A DNA stretch of 64,000 nt from Pseudomonas syringae (GCF_023278085.1 NZ_CP066265.1:3676001-3740000); one strand, 5' to 3'. Counted from the first letter of the stretch, positions 39,950 to 47,727 are shown. Numbers and translations: made by a program. The notes: generated by a model from the letters alone, not told the origin.

Positions 39950-41041
39950 ATGACCCAGCGAGATCTGACTGTCCAGCCGTTACGCTTCCAGCCTTCGTTT
40001 GAAGTCATCCCGGATGATGAAGCACAGACCAGCAAAGAACTGGTCGAAGCAATGCATTCCATTCTGGAAACCACTTTTCAGGACACCGGACACGCCATTC
40101 GTAGCGTGCACGCCAAAGCTCACGGGCTGCTGCGTGGCCACATTCAAGTGTATGACGACCTGCCCGAGCCACTGGCCCAAGGTGCATTCGCGAAACCCGG
40201 CAGCCTGCCGGTCATCATGCGATTTTCAACCAACCCTGGCGATATCCTCGACGACAAAGTCTCAACACCGCGTGGTCTTGCCATCAAGCTGGTCGGCGTC
40301 GAGGGTGCGCGACTGCCTGGTAGCGCAGAGGCAACCACTCAGGACTTCGTCATGCAAAACGCCGAGGCGTTTACTGCCAAAGACCCCCAGGCTTTTTTGA
40401 AGACGTTGAAGTTGCTGGCCAGGACAACTGACAAAGCGCCTGGCATGAAGAAGGCATTGTCTGCCGTATTGCGCGGCATCGAGTCCGTGATTGAGTCCGT
40501 AGGCGGTGAAAGCGGCACGCTGAAAAGCCTGGGCGGACACCCGATTACCCATGTGCTTGGCGAGACCTTCAATACGGTTGTGCCATTTCTATACGGGCCT
40601 TACTACGCCAAGCTGAGCGTCGTACCGGTCTCTGCCGAGCTGGTGGCGCTGACTGACCAGGCCGTGGATTTGAAAGATAATCCGGACGGCTTGCGTGAAG
40701 CCATAAAAGCGTTCTTTCTCGAAAACGATGCCAGCTGGGAGGTTCGCATCCAGCTCGCCACAGACGTGGAAAAGATGCCCATCGAGGACGCATCGGTTGT
40801 CTGGCCGGAAGACCTCAGCCCTTACGTCGCGGTAGCCAGAATCGACGTTCCTCGTCAGTCCTCATGGTCTGAGCAAAGCGTTCAGGAAATCGATGAAGCC
40901 ATGGCCTTCAGCCCATGGCACGGCCTGGAAGCGCATCGTCCGCTGGGCGGAGTCATGCGCGTGCGCAAACCAGCTTATGAACATTCGGCCGGGTTTCGCA
41001 GCCAGCATAACGGCTGCCCTATGCATGAGCCGCGGGGCTGA
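39950..41041 (+). CDS. Catalase-family heme protein
   Basis: The 363-residue protein is a short member of the catalase superfamily. The distal-heme region is RSVHAKAHGLLRGHIQVYDDLP, followed by VIMRFSTNPGDILDDKVSTPRGLAIKLVG, which matches the catalase core, and FVMQNAEAF. The C-terminus reads AFSPWHGLEAHRPLGGVMRVRKPAYEHS, typical of the srpA/catalase-like group lacking the C-terminal helical domain of full catalases. The ATG at 39950 is chosen by family alignment; the ribosome site is weak. Activity may be peroxidase rather than catalase. Confidence 0.85.
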   Translation: MTQRDLTVQPLRFQPSFEVIPDDEAQTSKELVEAMHSILETTFQDTGHAIRSVHAKAHGLLRGHIQVYDDLPEPLAQGAFAKPGSLPVIMRFSTNPGDILDDKVSTPRGLAIKLVGVEGARLPGSAEATTQDFVMQNAEAFTAKDPQAFLKTLKLLARTTDKAPGMKKALSAVLRGIESVIESVGGESGTLKSLGGHPITHVLGETFNTVVPFLYGPYYAKLSVVPVSAELVALTDQAVDLKDNPDGLREAIKAFFLENDASWEVRIQLATDVEKMPIEDASVVWPEDLSPYVAVARIDVPRQSSWSEQSVQEIDEAMAFSPWHGLEAHRPLGGVMRVRKPAYEHSAGFRSQHNGCPMHEPRG

Positions 41042-41119
41042 CAGAGTATCCGCTCACTTGCGCATTGTTGAGTGTGGCCCTACTATCCATGTACGCCAAT
41101 GACTCATACAAGGGATTGA

Positions 41120-41434
41120 ATGATCTTCATCGAAACTCCCGTATTCACTTCGGACCTCAGAGATCATTTGGATGATGAAGCATACAGGGCTCTACAAATC
41201 TATCTGGCTGAGCATCCAGAATCTGGAGCGCTTATCGAAGATACAGGTGGCCTGCGAAAAATCCGCTGGGCGGCTCATGGCAAGGGGAAAAGCGGGGGCG
41301 TGCGAGTTATTTATTACCATGTCTCTGCGCGATTCCAGATACGCATGATCTTGATCTATCGCAAAGGAATCCAGGATTCGCTGACGGACAAACAGAAGGC
41401 TCAGCTTCGCGCTATCAACAACGGGTGGAAATAA
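41120..41434 (+). CDS. RelE/HigB-type toxin of a toxin-antitoxin pair
   Basis: The 104-residue protein has the RelE/ParE fold pattern: N-terminal helices (FTSDLRDHLDDEAYRALQIYL), then beta strands with GGLRKIRWAAHGKGKSGGVRVIYYHVS and MILIYRKGIQDSLTDKQKAQL. These fit ribosome-dependent mRNA interferases of the HigB/RelE group. The toxin gene comes first, the HigBA order, and its stop overlaps the antitoxin start (TAATG). Confidence 0.87.
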   Translation: MIFIETPVFTSDLRDHLDDEAYRALQIYLAEHPESGALIEDTGGLRKIRWAAHGKGKSGGVRVIYYHVSARFQIRMILIYRKGIQDSLTDKQKAQLRAINNGWK

Positions 41435-41760
41435 TGGAAAAAAATCTCTTTGATCGTCTTGTAGAAAGCATGACCGAGATGGACGAGATAGATCGCGGTG
41501 AGCGCCAGCCCTCGCGTGAATTCCATATCGATGCCGTTCAAGTCAAAAAAATCAGACAAGCGACAGGTCTTTCCCAGGCAACCTTTGCCAAGCGCATTGA
41601 TGTCGCAGTCGGGACACTTCGTAATTGGGAACAGGGACGACGCGAGCCAGAGGGGCCAGCGCGTGCATTGCTTCGAGCGATACACAATGATCCAGAGCAC
41701 GTTCTTGCAGCATTGAGTTTTAACAGGGGTGAAATCGCAGACACAAAGCGCCTGAACTGA
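41434..41760 (+). CDS. HigA/NadS-type antitoxin with helix-turn-helix
   Basis: The 108-residue protein ends in a Cro/C1-type helix-turn-helix: VKKIRQATGLSQATFAKRI and VAVGTLRNWEQGRREPEGPARALL. The N-terminal part (FDRLVESMTEMDEIDRGE) is the usual region contacting the toxin and is typical of NadS-like antitoxins. It is coupled to the toxin by TAATG and probably represses the pair's promoter upstream of 41120. Confidence 0.87.
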   Translation: MEKNLFDRLVESMTEMDEIDRGERQPSREFHIDAVQVKKIRQATGLSQATFAKRIDVAVGTLRNWEQGRREPEGPARALLRAIHNDPEHVLAALSFNRGEIADTKRLN

Positions 41761-42079
41761 CTTGATTTCCCGTCGAAGCTCATTTGCCCTGCCGCATTTG
41801 GCACTAGTGAAGACAATGTTAAAAAGAAGACGTGAACCCGTGTGCGGTTCAGCAGTGACAGCAAGCCTTAGAGCGCCAGGAGCGTGGTAGGCCATAAAAA
41901 TCTGCAGCATTCCCGCTTTTATTGCATATCCCGCCTCACACCCATCGCATTTCTCACCCTAATGCTGGTCATCCTGCCCGCTCACCGCTAGAATTGCGCA
42001 CTTTTTGATCAGAGGCGCACCCAGCGCCCAGTCGGTGCCTGCGCTTTGCGCATGGGCGCCCTTCACGCCGAGGTTTGCC
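41761..42079. other. Intergenic region before rimO, with its promoter
   Basis: No gene is supported. The part near 41990 contains a TAGAAT-type -10 and the last 80 bases are the rimO leader, ending with GAGG seven bases before the ATG. Confidence 0.45.
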
Positions 42080-42151
42080 ATGTCCACCGTTACCACGCCG
42101 TCCGCCCCCAAGGTCGGATTCGTTTCTCTGGGTTGTCCTAGCGATGACTGA
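42080..42151 (+). pseudogene. rimO: rimO 5' fragment, cut by prophage insertion
   Basis: The fragment reads MSTVTTPSAPKVGFVSLGCP, the exact N-terminus of RimO, the radical SAM enzyme that methylthiolates ribosomal protein S12. After the CCT codon (42137-42139) the similarity ends and the frame closes within four codons. RimO is normally about 440 residues. It has its own GAGG ribosome site and stands next to kup as in other Pseudomonas, so this is the native locus. The rest may lie beyond the prophage outside the window. Confidence 0.85.
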
Positions 42152-42312
42152 TATAAACCGATAGGATCTCGTTTTTGGCGGGTTGGAAAACACACCTCAT
42201 GGCAGCATTTTTACCAACGGAGCAACACTGTCATCAGTACGTCCAATAGCTTTCAATTTCAGTTTCAGAATGCCACTATCCGTTTCTGAGATAGCAACTA
42301 CTAAAAAATGGA

Positions 42313-43704
42313 ATGAAAATGGAAGAGCGAATTGAGAGGATTACGAGTGTTGCGACGTGTGACGAGAGTTACCGATTCCCTACAGCGAACGCATTTAGGC
42401 AATTTATCGGTGGTGAATTTGACGCTTGGTCATGGGTGAGCGGGCTGCCAGCTCCTTTTTCAACTGACGAATACGCACATCAATTTATAACCAAACCTTT
42501 AAAAGCAGCTGAGCGCGCCTTTAATGTAGACGGCCTAACGGCTCGCCATCTCAACATGAGTACTTACCTATCCTCCGACGGTGAATTGGGCAGACTTGCA
42601 CAGGAAATTAGACAAGAACATGGCCCGATTACTAGCTTTATGTTCTTACTCTTGGCCCACCCACAGCTCGCAGGCAATTTGAACCAGTACAGCTCTTTGG
42701 AGAATTTCTTCAAGACTGATAGCCTTTATTATGAACGCGGCCTGGCATTACATTTATTTTTCGAAACCATTAACGTCAGCAAACTCACAACAAAAAAACG
42801 TCATCAAGCCAGAGAAAAAGAGACGCTTGACTTTAAAACTGGTTATGACAAAGCTATTGAGACTGCAAGTTCGCAATTGAAACGTGCGATTGCAGATATT
42901 AAGACTTCGCGCTCCGACCAACTGAAGGAGACGAAAGACGCTATACGTAAAAACAAACGCCGGGCACAACTGTACAGAGCCTTACTTGATAGAGCCGCAA
43001 AGTCAGGACATGAAAGCTTCAAGAGTTCCCAAACCGCGTTAAAGGATGCACGGAGCGACCTGATCAACGCCCAAGAAACTTATCACGCGCAAGTTGACTT
43101 AAAAGCTTCTGTTCAATACTGGACGGAGGAAATGGATCGGCACCGCAAAACAGCTTCGAAATGGCTGTACGCGGTTGTAGCCACTACCGCCGTGACTTTT
43201 CTCGCACCTGTTCTCTATTATCACCTGGGAGGAATAACTGGTTTATCGCAAGCAAGCACTGAGCGGACCGTATCTAATACGGGCTCTACGCCAGCAAAAA
43301 TCCAGAAGACAGATAGCTTTAATTCCCCAACACAAAGTGAAACGGCAGTTGTTGAGCCCAAAGTGGCTACGGATCTAAATTTGTCTCCCCTTGCTGCCCA
43401 CATTGCTGACTTGACTGGTGCTGCATTGCTTATAGCGCTGCTGTCGATCTTTATAAGACTGAGCCTTCGTCAGTTCAACACACACTCATATTTGAGACAC
43501 GAGTCTGCCGAACGACTCGTAATGACTAAAACATATCTGGCGCTATCCAACGAAGGAAAATTGAGTACAGACACCGATAGAAAACTTGTGTTAGAAGCTT
43601 TGTTTCGTGCAACCCAGTCTAATGGCGTACCCGAGACAGCAATTTCTACACCTATAGAATTGATAATAAAAGCTGTCACAGACAGCAAGCCCGATAGAAA
43701 CTAG
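42313..43704 (+). CDS. DUF6161-like membrane protein with long coiled coil
   Basis: The 463-residue product has a mixed N-terminal domain (1-150), a long charged coiled coil (about 155-285: KETLDFKTGYDKAIETASSQ, SDQLKETKDAIRKNKRR), two transmembrane helices (about 283-305 and 361-383) around a Ser/Thr-rich loop, and a C-terminal domain with AERLVMTKTYLALSNEGKL and KLVLEALFRATQSNG that I recognise as DUF6161-like. G+C is clearly lower than in the late genes. It is the outermost prophage gene, next to the rimO junction, a usual place for phage cargo. A superinfection-exclusion or defence role is inferred from position and architecture only. Confidence 0.75.
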   Translation: MKMEERIERITSVATCDESYRFPTANAFRQFIGGEFDAWSWVSGLPAPFSTDEYAHQFITKPLKAAERAFNVDGLTARHLNMSTYLSSDGELGRLAQEIRQEHGPITSFMFLLLAHPQLAGNLNQYSSLENFFKTDSLYYERGLALHLFFETINVSKLTTKKRHQAREKETLDFKTGYDKAIETASSQLKRAIADIKTSRSDQLKETKDAIRKNKRRAQLYRALLDRAAKSGHESFKSSQTALKDARSDLINAQETYHAQVDLKASVQYWTEEMDRHRKTASKWLYAVVATTAVTFLAPVLYYHLGGITGLSQASTERTVSNTGSTPAKIQKTDSFNSPTQSETAVVEPKVATDLNLSPLAAHIADLTGAALLIALLSIFIRLSLRQFNTHSYLRHESAERLVMTKTYLALSNEGKLSTDTDRKLVLEALFRATQSNGVPETAISTPIELIIKAVTDSKPDRN

Positions 43705-43738
43705 CAACGACGACATAAATAAAAATTTACATGCGACA

Positions 43739-43770
43739 AAAACCCGGCTACTGCGGCAGCGCCGGGTTTC
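43739..43770. terminator. Bidirectional terminator between convergent cargo genes
   Basis: AACCCGGC-TACTGCGGCA-GCGCCGGGTT; the T run is better on the minus strand, so it mainly ends the gene at 43784. Confidence 0.75.
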
Positions 43771-43783
43771 CTATCTAATCATC

Positions 43784-44329
43784 TTACGTGAGAAGACCAC
43801 GTTGAGCAGATAGGTTGTCCAAAAGCGATTTCAATTGAAACTCTTCAGCAGATCCCCTTTCGGTGTGCTCGTGTATCGCCAGATACTCAGTACCTCTAGA
43901 CCCATTGCGATAGATGACCCAGTCGCCGCTTGCTTTAGTCGAGGCTCGAGTTTGGAACCTAGCAGCTTCCGCTTTAACTGCCTCGTATCCTTTCCCTGCT
44001 GCCAAGAGTGACCGTACGATCTGATCTAGTGTGACATCCATGGGCTGTGAAGGAGGCTTTCCATGCAGCGCTGCTAAGTTTCCTGCTGCCCAGTCCTGCC
44101 TTTTGAAATGCACATGCCCATACCCCGCCAGGACGCCAGACGCGCTAAAAGCTCCAGGACTTCTTGTAATGGGCGAACCTCGCTCCATCGCGTCGAGCGC
44201 TCGAGTGAAAAATGCCAGGCGATCGCATGACAACTCGATCACTTGGTCGATCAAATATTCCGAGAGCCTGTCAAAGTAAGGTCTATCCTGCAGCACGGCC
44301 AGCGTAAATTGCTTTGAGTAACAGCCCAA
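43784..44329 (-). CDS. Hypothetical prophage protein
   Basis: The 181-residue product starts with TTG, with GGAGG five bases before; no ATG or GTG start lies upstream before a stop. The first 60 residues are helical (LSEYLIDQVIELSCDRLAFFTRAL), the middle is Gly-rich (GVLAGYGHVHFKRQDW), and the C-terminus carries a strand-rich piece (SGDWVIYRNGSRGTEYLAIHEHT). I recognise no domain. It lies 91 bases after the methylase in the same direction and ends at a terminator, so it is probably the second gene of the SOS-controlled methylase operon. Confidence 0.6.
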   Translation of the reverse strand: MGCYSKQFTLAVLQDRPYFDRLSEYLIDQVIELSCDRLAFFTRALDAMERGSPITRSPGAFSASGVLAGYGHVHFKRQDWAAGNLAALHGKPPSQPMDVTLDQIVRSLLAAGKGYEAVKAEAARFQTRASTKASGDWVIYRNGSRGTEYLAIHEHTERGSAEEFQLKSLLDNLSAQRGLLT

Positions 44330-44420
44330 ATTTACCTCCGATGTAAAGCCGTCAAGATGCGGATTGTGGTAGTGAGCCTTCCACTGGCGCTTCAGATTAC
44401 AGCACTCTGCTGGCGTTTTG

Positions 44421-45215
44421 TTAAAACAGTTGTCCTAACTGGGAAGGCTCCCAATTCGTGATGATCAACTCTGCACTCTCATCCGCTTTTGCTCTACGCT
44501 GATTGGAATTAGTATAACGGATGAAAACACTTTCAAAATGGAAGCCTTTGAACACTTCGCGTATATCAGGGTGGTCGTTGATACTTACCATCACCTTCCC
44601 TTTGCACCTACGCATGAAGTCAGCCATTCGCTCGTAGTTCTCAAACGCAAATTCTACCCCATACCCTGCGGTCTGCCAGTAAGGCGGATCCATGTAGTGG
44701 AAGGTATGGCTGCGGTCGTATCGTTCAGCGCAGTCCAGCCAAGGAAGGTTCTCGACGTAGGTACCGGACAGTCGCTGCCAGGCTGCGGACAAATTCTCTT
44801 CGATGCGCAGAAGATTGATCGCCGGTGCTGTAGTGGCCGTGCCGAACGATTGTCCAGTGACCTTGCCGGCAAATGCGTGATGCTGCAGGTAGAAAAAACG
44901 TGCAGCTCGCTGAATGTCCGTAAGCGTTTCAGGGCGGGTCATTTTTTGCCACTCAAAGATCTGGCGTGAACTGAGCGCCCATTTGAACTGGCGCACGAAC
45001 TCTTCGAGGTGGTTCTGCACGACCCGGTACAGGGTCACCAGGTCACCGTTAATATCGTTGAGTACTTCCACTGGCGCACCTTGCGGTCGCATGAAATAAA
45101 GAGCGGCACCGCCCCCGAAGACCTCGACATAGCATTCATGCGGCGGGAACAGCGGAATCAGGCGATCGGCAAGACGACGCTTACCACCCATCCAGGGAAT
45201 GATTGGAGAAGACAT
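44421..45215 (-). CDS. Orphan DNA adenine methylase (Dam family)
   Basis: The 264-residue protein is a D12/Dam-class N6-adenine methyltransferase: N-terminal SAM motif PWMGGKRRLADRLIPLFP, VEVFGGGAALYF, and the catalytic YMDPPYW in the second half. No restriction enzyme lies beside it. The ATG at 45215 has AAGG upstream; the open frame extends 16 codons further into the promoter. The promoter (TTGACG-17-TATCCA) is overlapped by a perfect LexA box, so expression should rise on DNA damage. Phage-borne Dam proteins protect phage DNA or alter gene control. Confidence 0.9.
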   Translation of the reverse strand: MSSPIIPWMGGKRRLADRLIPLFPPHECYVEVFGGGAALYFMRPQGAPVEVLNDINGDLVTLYRVVQNHLEEFVRQFKWALSSRQIFEWQKMTRPETLTDIQRAARFFYLQHHAFAGKVTGQSFGTATTAPAINLLRIEENLSAAWQRLSGTYVENLPWLDCAERYDRSHTFHYMDPPYWQTAGYGVEFAFENYERMADFMRRCKGKVMVSINDHPDIREVFKGFHFESVFIRYTNSNQRRAKADESAELIITNWEPSQLGQLF

Positions 45216-45229
45216 AAAGAAACCTTTTA

Positions 45230-45263
45230 CTGTATGGATAAACAGTATTTTATCATACGTCAA
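45230..45263 (-). promoter_or_regulatory. LexA box and promoter of the methylase gene
   Basis: CTGTATGGATAAACAG (45230-45245) is CTGT-N8-ACAG, the gammaproteobacterial SOS box. On the minus strand it covers the -10 (TATCCA, 45235-45240) of a promoter whose -35 is TTGACG (45258-45263) with 17-base spacing. It ends 14 bases before the start codon. Confidence 0.85.
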
Positions 45264-45767
45264 TTCCGCCCCATCGATGTGATTTTGTGCAAATGCCAGC
45301 GTCCGCCCATATGCGCTGCAAGCCCCGGTTTAGAAAGGTTGTCGCAACCCAATTACGATTCCGAAGCAAGTAAGCGATTGCCGCCTGGATCGCCGATTCA
45401 GAAACGGGAAAACGACTTAATCGCACTTTTTATTTTTTTGAGTCAATGGGGCCGGGGGCGGAGCAAACTGAGATACGTGGTCACACCGCACTCTGCCATG
45501 TGCGCCCTAATGCACTTGTTGGCAATTCTTTGCATTCCGTGCAATTCACAACACTCAGCCAAGGCCTACGGCCTGGCGCGGCTCGAGCCATGTTTGCACA
45601 CCTCAGAGATTTGCAAAAAAAACGGACACAAAGCCCGTCGGCGGGAGGGGGATAAGTGCATTTCCTTCGCTTTTTTTATTCCCGAGCAGATTTCCTCCTC
45701 TGGTTTTCTCAAGCGGATTTAGGCATTTCATCGGACACCGGTGGCAATCCAAGATCGACCGAATGTA
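45264..45767. other. Gene-poor stretch between the two SOS-controlled units
   Basis: Over 500 bases hold no convincing coding frame on either strand. Short frames in 45480-45610 have no ribosome site. G+C switches several times along it. A P2-type late activator (ogr) would be expected near here but I do not see its zinc-finger pattern. Confidence 0.45.
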
Positions 45768-45783
45768 CTGTATGCACATACAG
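45768..45783 (+). promoter_or_regulatory. LexA (SOS) box before the small-gene operon
   Basis: CTGTATGCACATACAG is a perfect CTGT-N8-ACAG site with a near-perfect dyad. It ends 25 bases before the ATG at 45809, the usual place for LexA to block transcription. Confidence 0.88.
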
Positions 45784-45808
45784 CAAAATAGTCGGAGGGT
45801 AGACAATC

Positions 45809-46057
45809 ATGTCCACGGCCAACACAGAGAAAAAAATAGCGGTGGCTGCATGGATCACGCTTCTTGACGACAGCACCGCATTGCTCACAAGCCCTGGCGG
45901 TCACCACAAGCTGCTGGTACGGCAGGCCGGCGCTTTGCATGCCTCTCAGATCGTGAGTCCAGAGGAATACAGCGACATGCTGGAGCTAGCTGACGGCGCG
46001 CTCGCCTATGCAATTGAGGCGCAGCTGGACCTCCCTGCCTCGGACAGTGCCGCCTGA
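45809..46057 (+). CDS. Small prophage protein under SOS control
   Basis: The 82-residue product has no domain I recognise. It contains a strand-rich core (AAWITLLDDSTALLTSPGGHHKLLVRQ) and a helical, acidic C-terminus (EEYSDMLELADGALAYAIEAQ). CGGAGGG lies 9 bases before the ATG. Directly behind a LexA box, it could be an anti-repressor or SOS effector like Tum of phage 186; that is inference. Its stop overlaps the next start (TGATG). Confidence 0.72.
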   Translation: MSTANTEKKIAVAAWITLLDDSTALLTSPGGHHKLLVRQAGALHASQIVSPEEYSDMLELADGALAYAIEAQLDLPASDSAA

Positions 46058-46353
46058 TGCAGGTCTTGGTCGTTCCAATGAGGCGCAAGGGTGTAGCGTT
46101 GGGGCCAAAAGAAAGGGACCGTTTCGAAGCGGTACTAGGGAACGTAATAGTCCGATCAGTTCACTGCGATCATTTTGGCAGACATGCAAACATTGCCTGG
46201 CTCGATGCAGGCATGCCAAAGGAGGCACAGCGGCTGCCGGAGCTGCTGGACGTAACGTTGGCCACAATGGCCCACAATGGGTTCGTGCTGAGTGGAATCG
46301 AATACATCGACGGCTGCGCCTACGCGCAGTCATGGTGGTGTAGGCACCAGTGA
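46057..46353 (+). CDS. Small prophage protein, second gene of the SOS operon
   Basis: The 98-residue product begins MQVLVVPMRRKGVALGPKER and ends with an aromatic stretch (FVLSGIEYIDGCAYAQSWWCR). No family is recognised. The start overlaps the stop of the previous gene by one base, which supports translation coupling. After it come about 210 bases without a supported gene before the convergent ParA-like gene. Confidence 0.7.
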   Translation: MQVLVVPMRRKGVALGPKERDRFEAVLGNVIVRSVHCDHFGRHANIAWLDAGMPKEAQRLPELLDVTLATMAHNGFVLSGIEYIDGCAYAQSWWCRHQ

Positions 46354-46564
46354 TATCGATGTGCTGATCGACACCTGCAAAGCCGAACTGGTAGATGCAT
46401 TGGGAACCAATGAACCAAAACTTCGCAGTCCAATTAAACCAGCTGTGACGTGTAAAAAGTAATTGACCAACCAGGGCGGGACAGAGGATCCACCTCTGCC
46501 GCGCTATAGATCAGAGCTCTTTTAAGCGGCCCTATATGCGACCGTTATTACGTCTGGCTTCCAG

Positions 46565-47587
46565 CTACGCTGTAAGTCCGACCACCTTCAATGACAGCTC
46601 ATAAAAAGTTTTTCCAAAATCATCTCGACTAAGCTTCATATTATCAAGAATATTTCCACCCTGTTCAATTTGGTCATCCGTTAAAGCAAAAACGGGTACA
46701 TTATGCTTCTGAGCTTGCGCTATAAGAGAGTTAAAATCTGCAATATTTGCAAGATTATACGGCTCGTCCTCTATCGAGAAAGATTTAAATAATGCATCGT
46801 CCAAGCACATATGAAAAGGAACTAGAGCAGGAACCAAGGCATTGGCCACTTCGCTGTTGATAATATCGATCCATCGTTGAAAAGATTTAGCAGGAGCGCC
46901 ATTTCGTGGTCTATATTTTTGAGAGATAATGCCGATAAATTTTGGCGGATTCTCCGGTAAATGATAAACAAAGCTTGAATCTCTGAAATCAGAAACCTCT
47001 TTATTCCATTTAGGTACTACACGCGTTAAGGATTTTATAGCCTGAGCACAAAAGAAATCAGGTGCTGTAGGTACTATAAAATAATCGCTTGACATAAGAA
47101 GACATTGATTTAATGCCCCGACGCTTGGACTCATATCTACTAAGACATAATCAAAGTCATTTTTAGTTGCTGCTGAGCGGATGCATGCACCGAGAACTCC
47201 CGGTATGTTTCTCATAGCAGGTAACTTTGCAGCCGTGGTGAGAGCTACGCTAATCTGCGTTTCTGCTTCAGAGAGCTGAAGATTTCCGCATAAAAGTGAT
47301 AGATTAGGGTGCGCCGTAGCCACCGGAGCTGCATCGAGATGACGACCTTCACCATTCAGAACAGGCAAGATACAGGTATAAAGGTCACAGTTTGGATTCT
47401 TAGCGTAAAACTCTGAAGTATCATCGATGGAAGAGTAGCCGAGGACGAGGGCGGTCAAATTGCATTGAGGATCTGTGTCAACGATTAGTATTTTGTAACC
47501 TTGCTCGGCAAGCATCCACCCTAAATTAAATGTAGTTGTAGTTTTACTAACGCCACCTTTATGATTGAACAGCGAAATCATTTTCAT
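46565..47587 (-). CDS. ParA-family ATPase, stand-alone
   Basis: The 340-residue protein starts MKMISLFNHKGGVSKTTTT, a deviant Walker A of ParA/MinD type in which the usual second glycine is serine; the signature lysine (K10) is kept. VDTDPQCNLTAL (A' motif) and DYVLVDMSPSVGALNQ (Walker B) follow. No ParB or CTP-switch partner lies beside it and no parS-like repeats are seen. G+C is well below that of the neighbouring tail genes, pointing to recent gain. GGATTT precedes the ATG at 47587. A phage cargo or defence role is a guess. Confidence 0.85.
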   Translation of the reverse strand: MKMISLFNHKGGVSKTTTTFNLGWMLAEQGYKILIVDTDPQCNLTALVLGYSSIDDTSEFYAKNPNCDLYTCILPVLNGEGRHLDAAPVATAHPNLSLLCGNLQLSEAETQISVALTTAAKLPAMRNIPGVLGACIRSAATKNDFDYVLVDMSPSVGALNQCLLMSSDYFIVPTAPDFFCAQAIKSLTRVVPKWNKEVSDFRDSSFVYHLPENPPKFIGIISQKYRPRNGAPAKSFQRWIDIINSEVANALVPALVPFHMCLDDALFKSFSIEDEPYNLANIADFNSLIAQAQKHNVPVFALTDDQIEQGGNILDNMKLSRDDFGKTFYELSLKVVGLTA

Positions 47588-47727
47588 AAGTAAATCCATT
47601 TTATTTTTTCGGACTGTCAAGCTAGCCTTTTGCCATACCTCTGTCCAGTAAATTTGCGACTTCGTGCATTGGAGGCCAGCCTAGTGGAAGTGCGCTGTAT
47701 AAGATTTTTCTTGTTACCAGAGATTGC

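Noticed and set aside
41959..42195. Minus-strand frames across the rimO junction
   Set aside because: They are antisense to the rimO leader and fragment, with no motif.
45480..45610. Possible ogr/Delta late activator
   Set aside because: Cysteines occur in a short minus-strand frame, but the C-x2-C spacing, start codon and ribosome site do not fit Ogr.
46361..46462. Short frame beginning GTG after the SOS operon (33 codons)
   Set aside because: The amino acid pattern looks protein-like (DTCKAELVDALG) but there is no ribosome site and it is too short to support alone.
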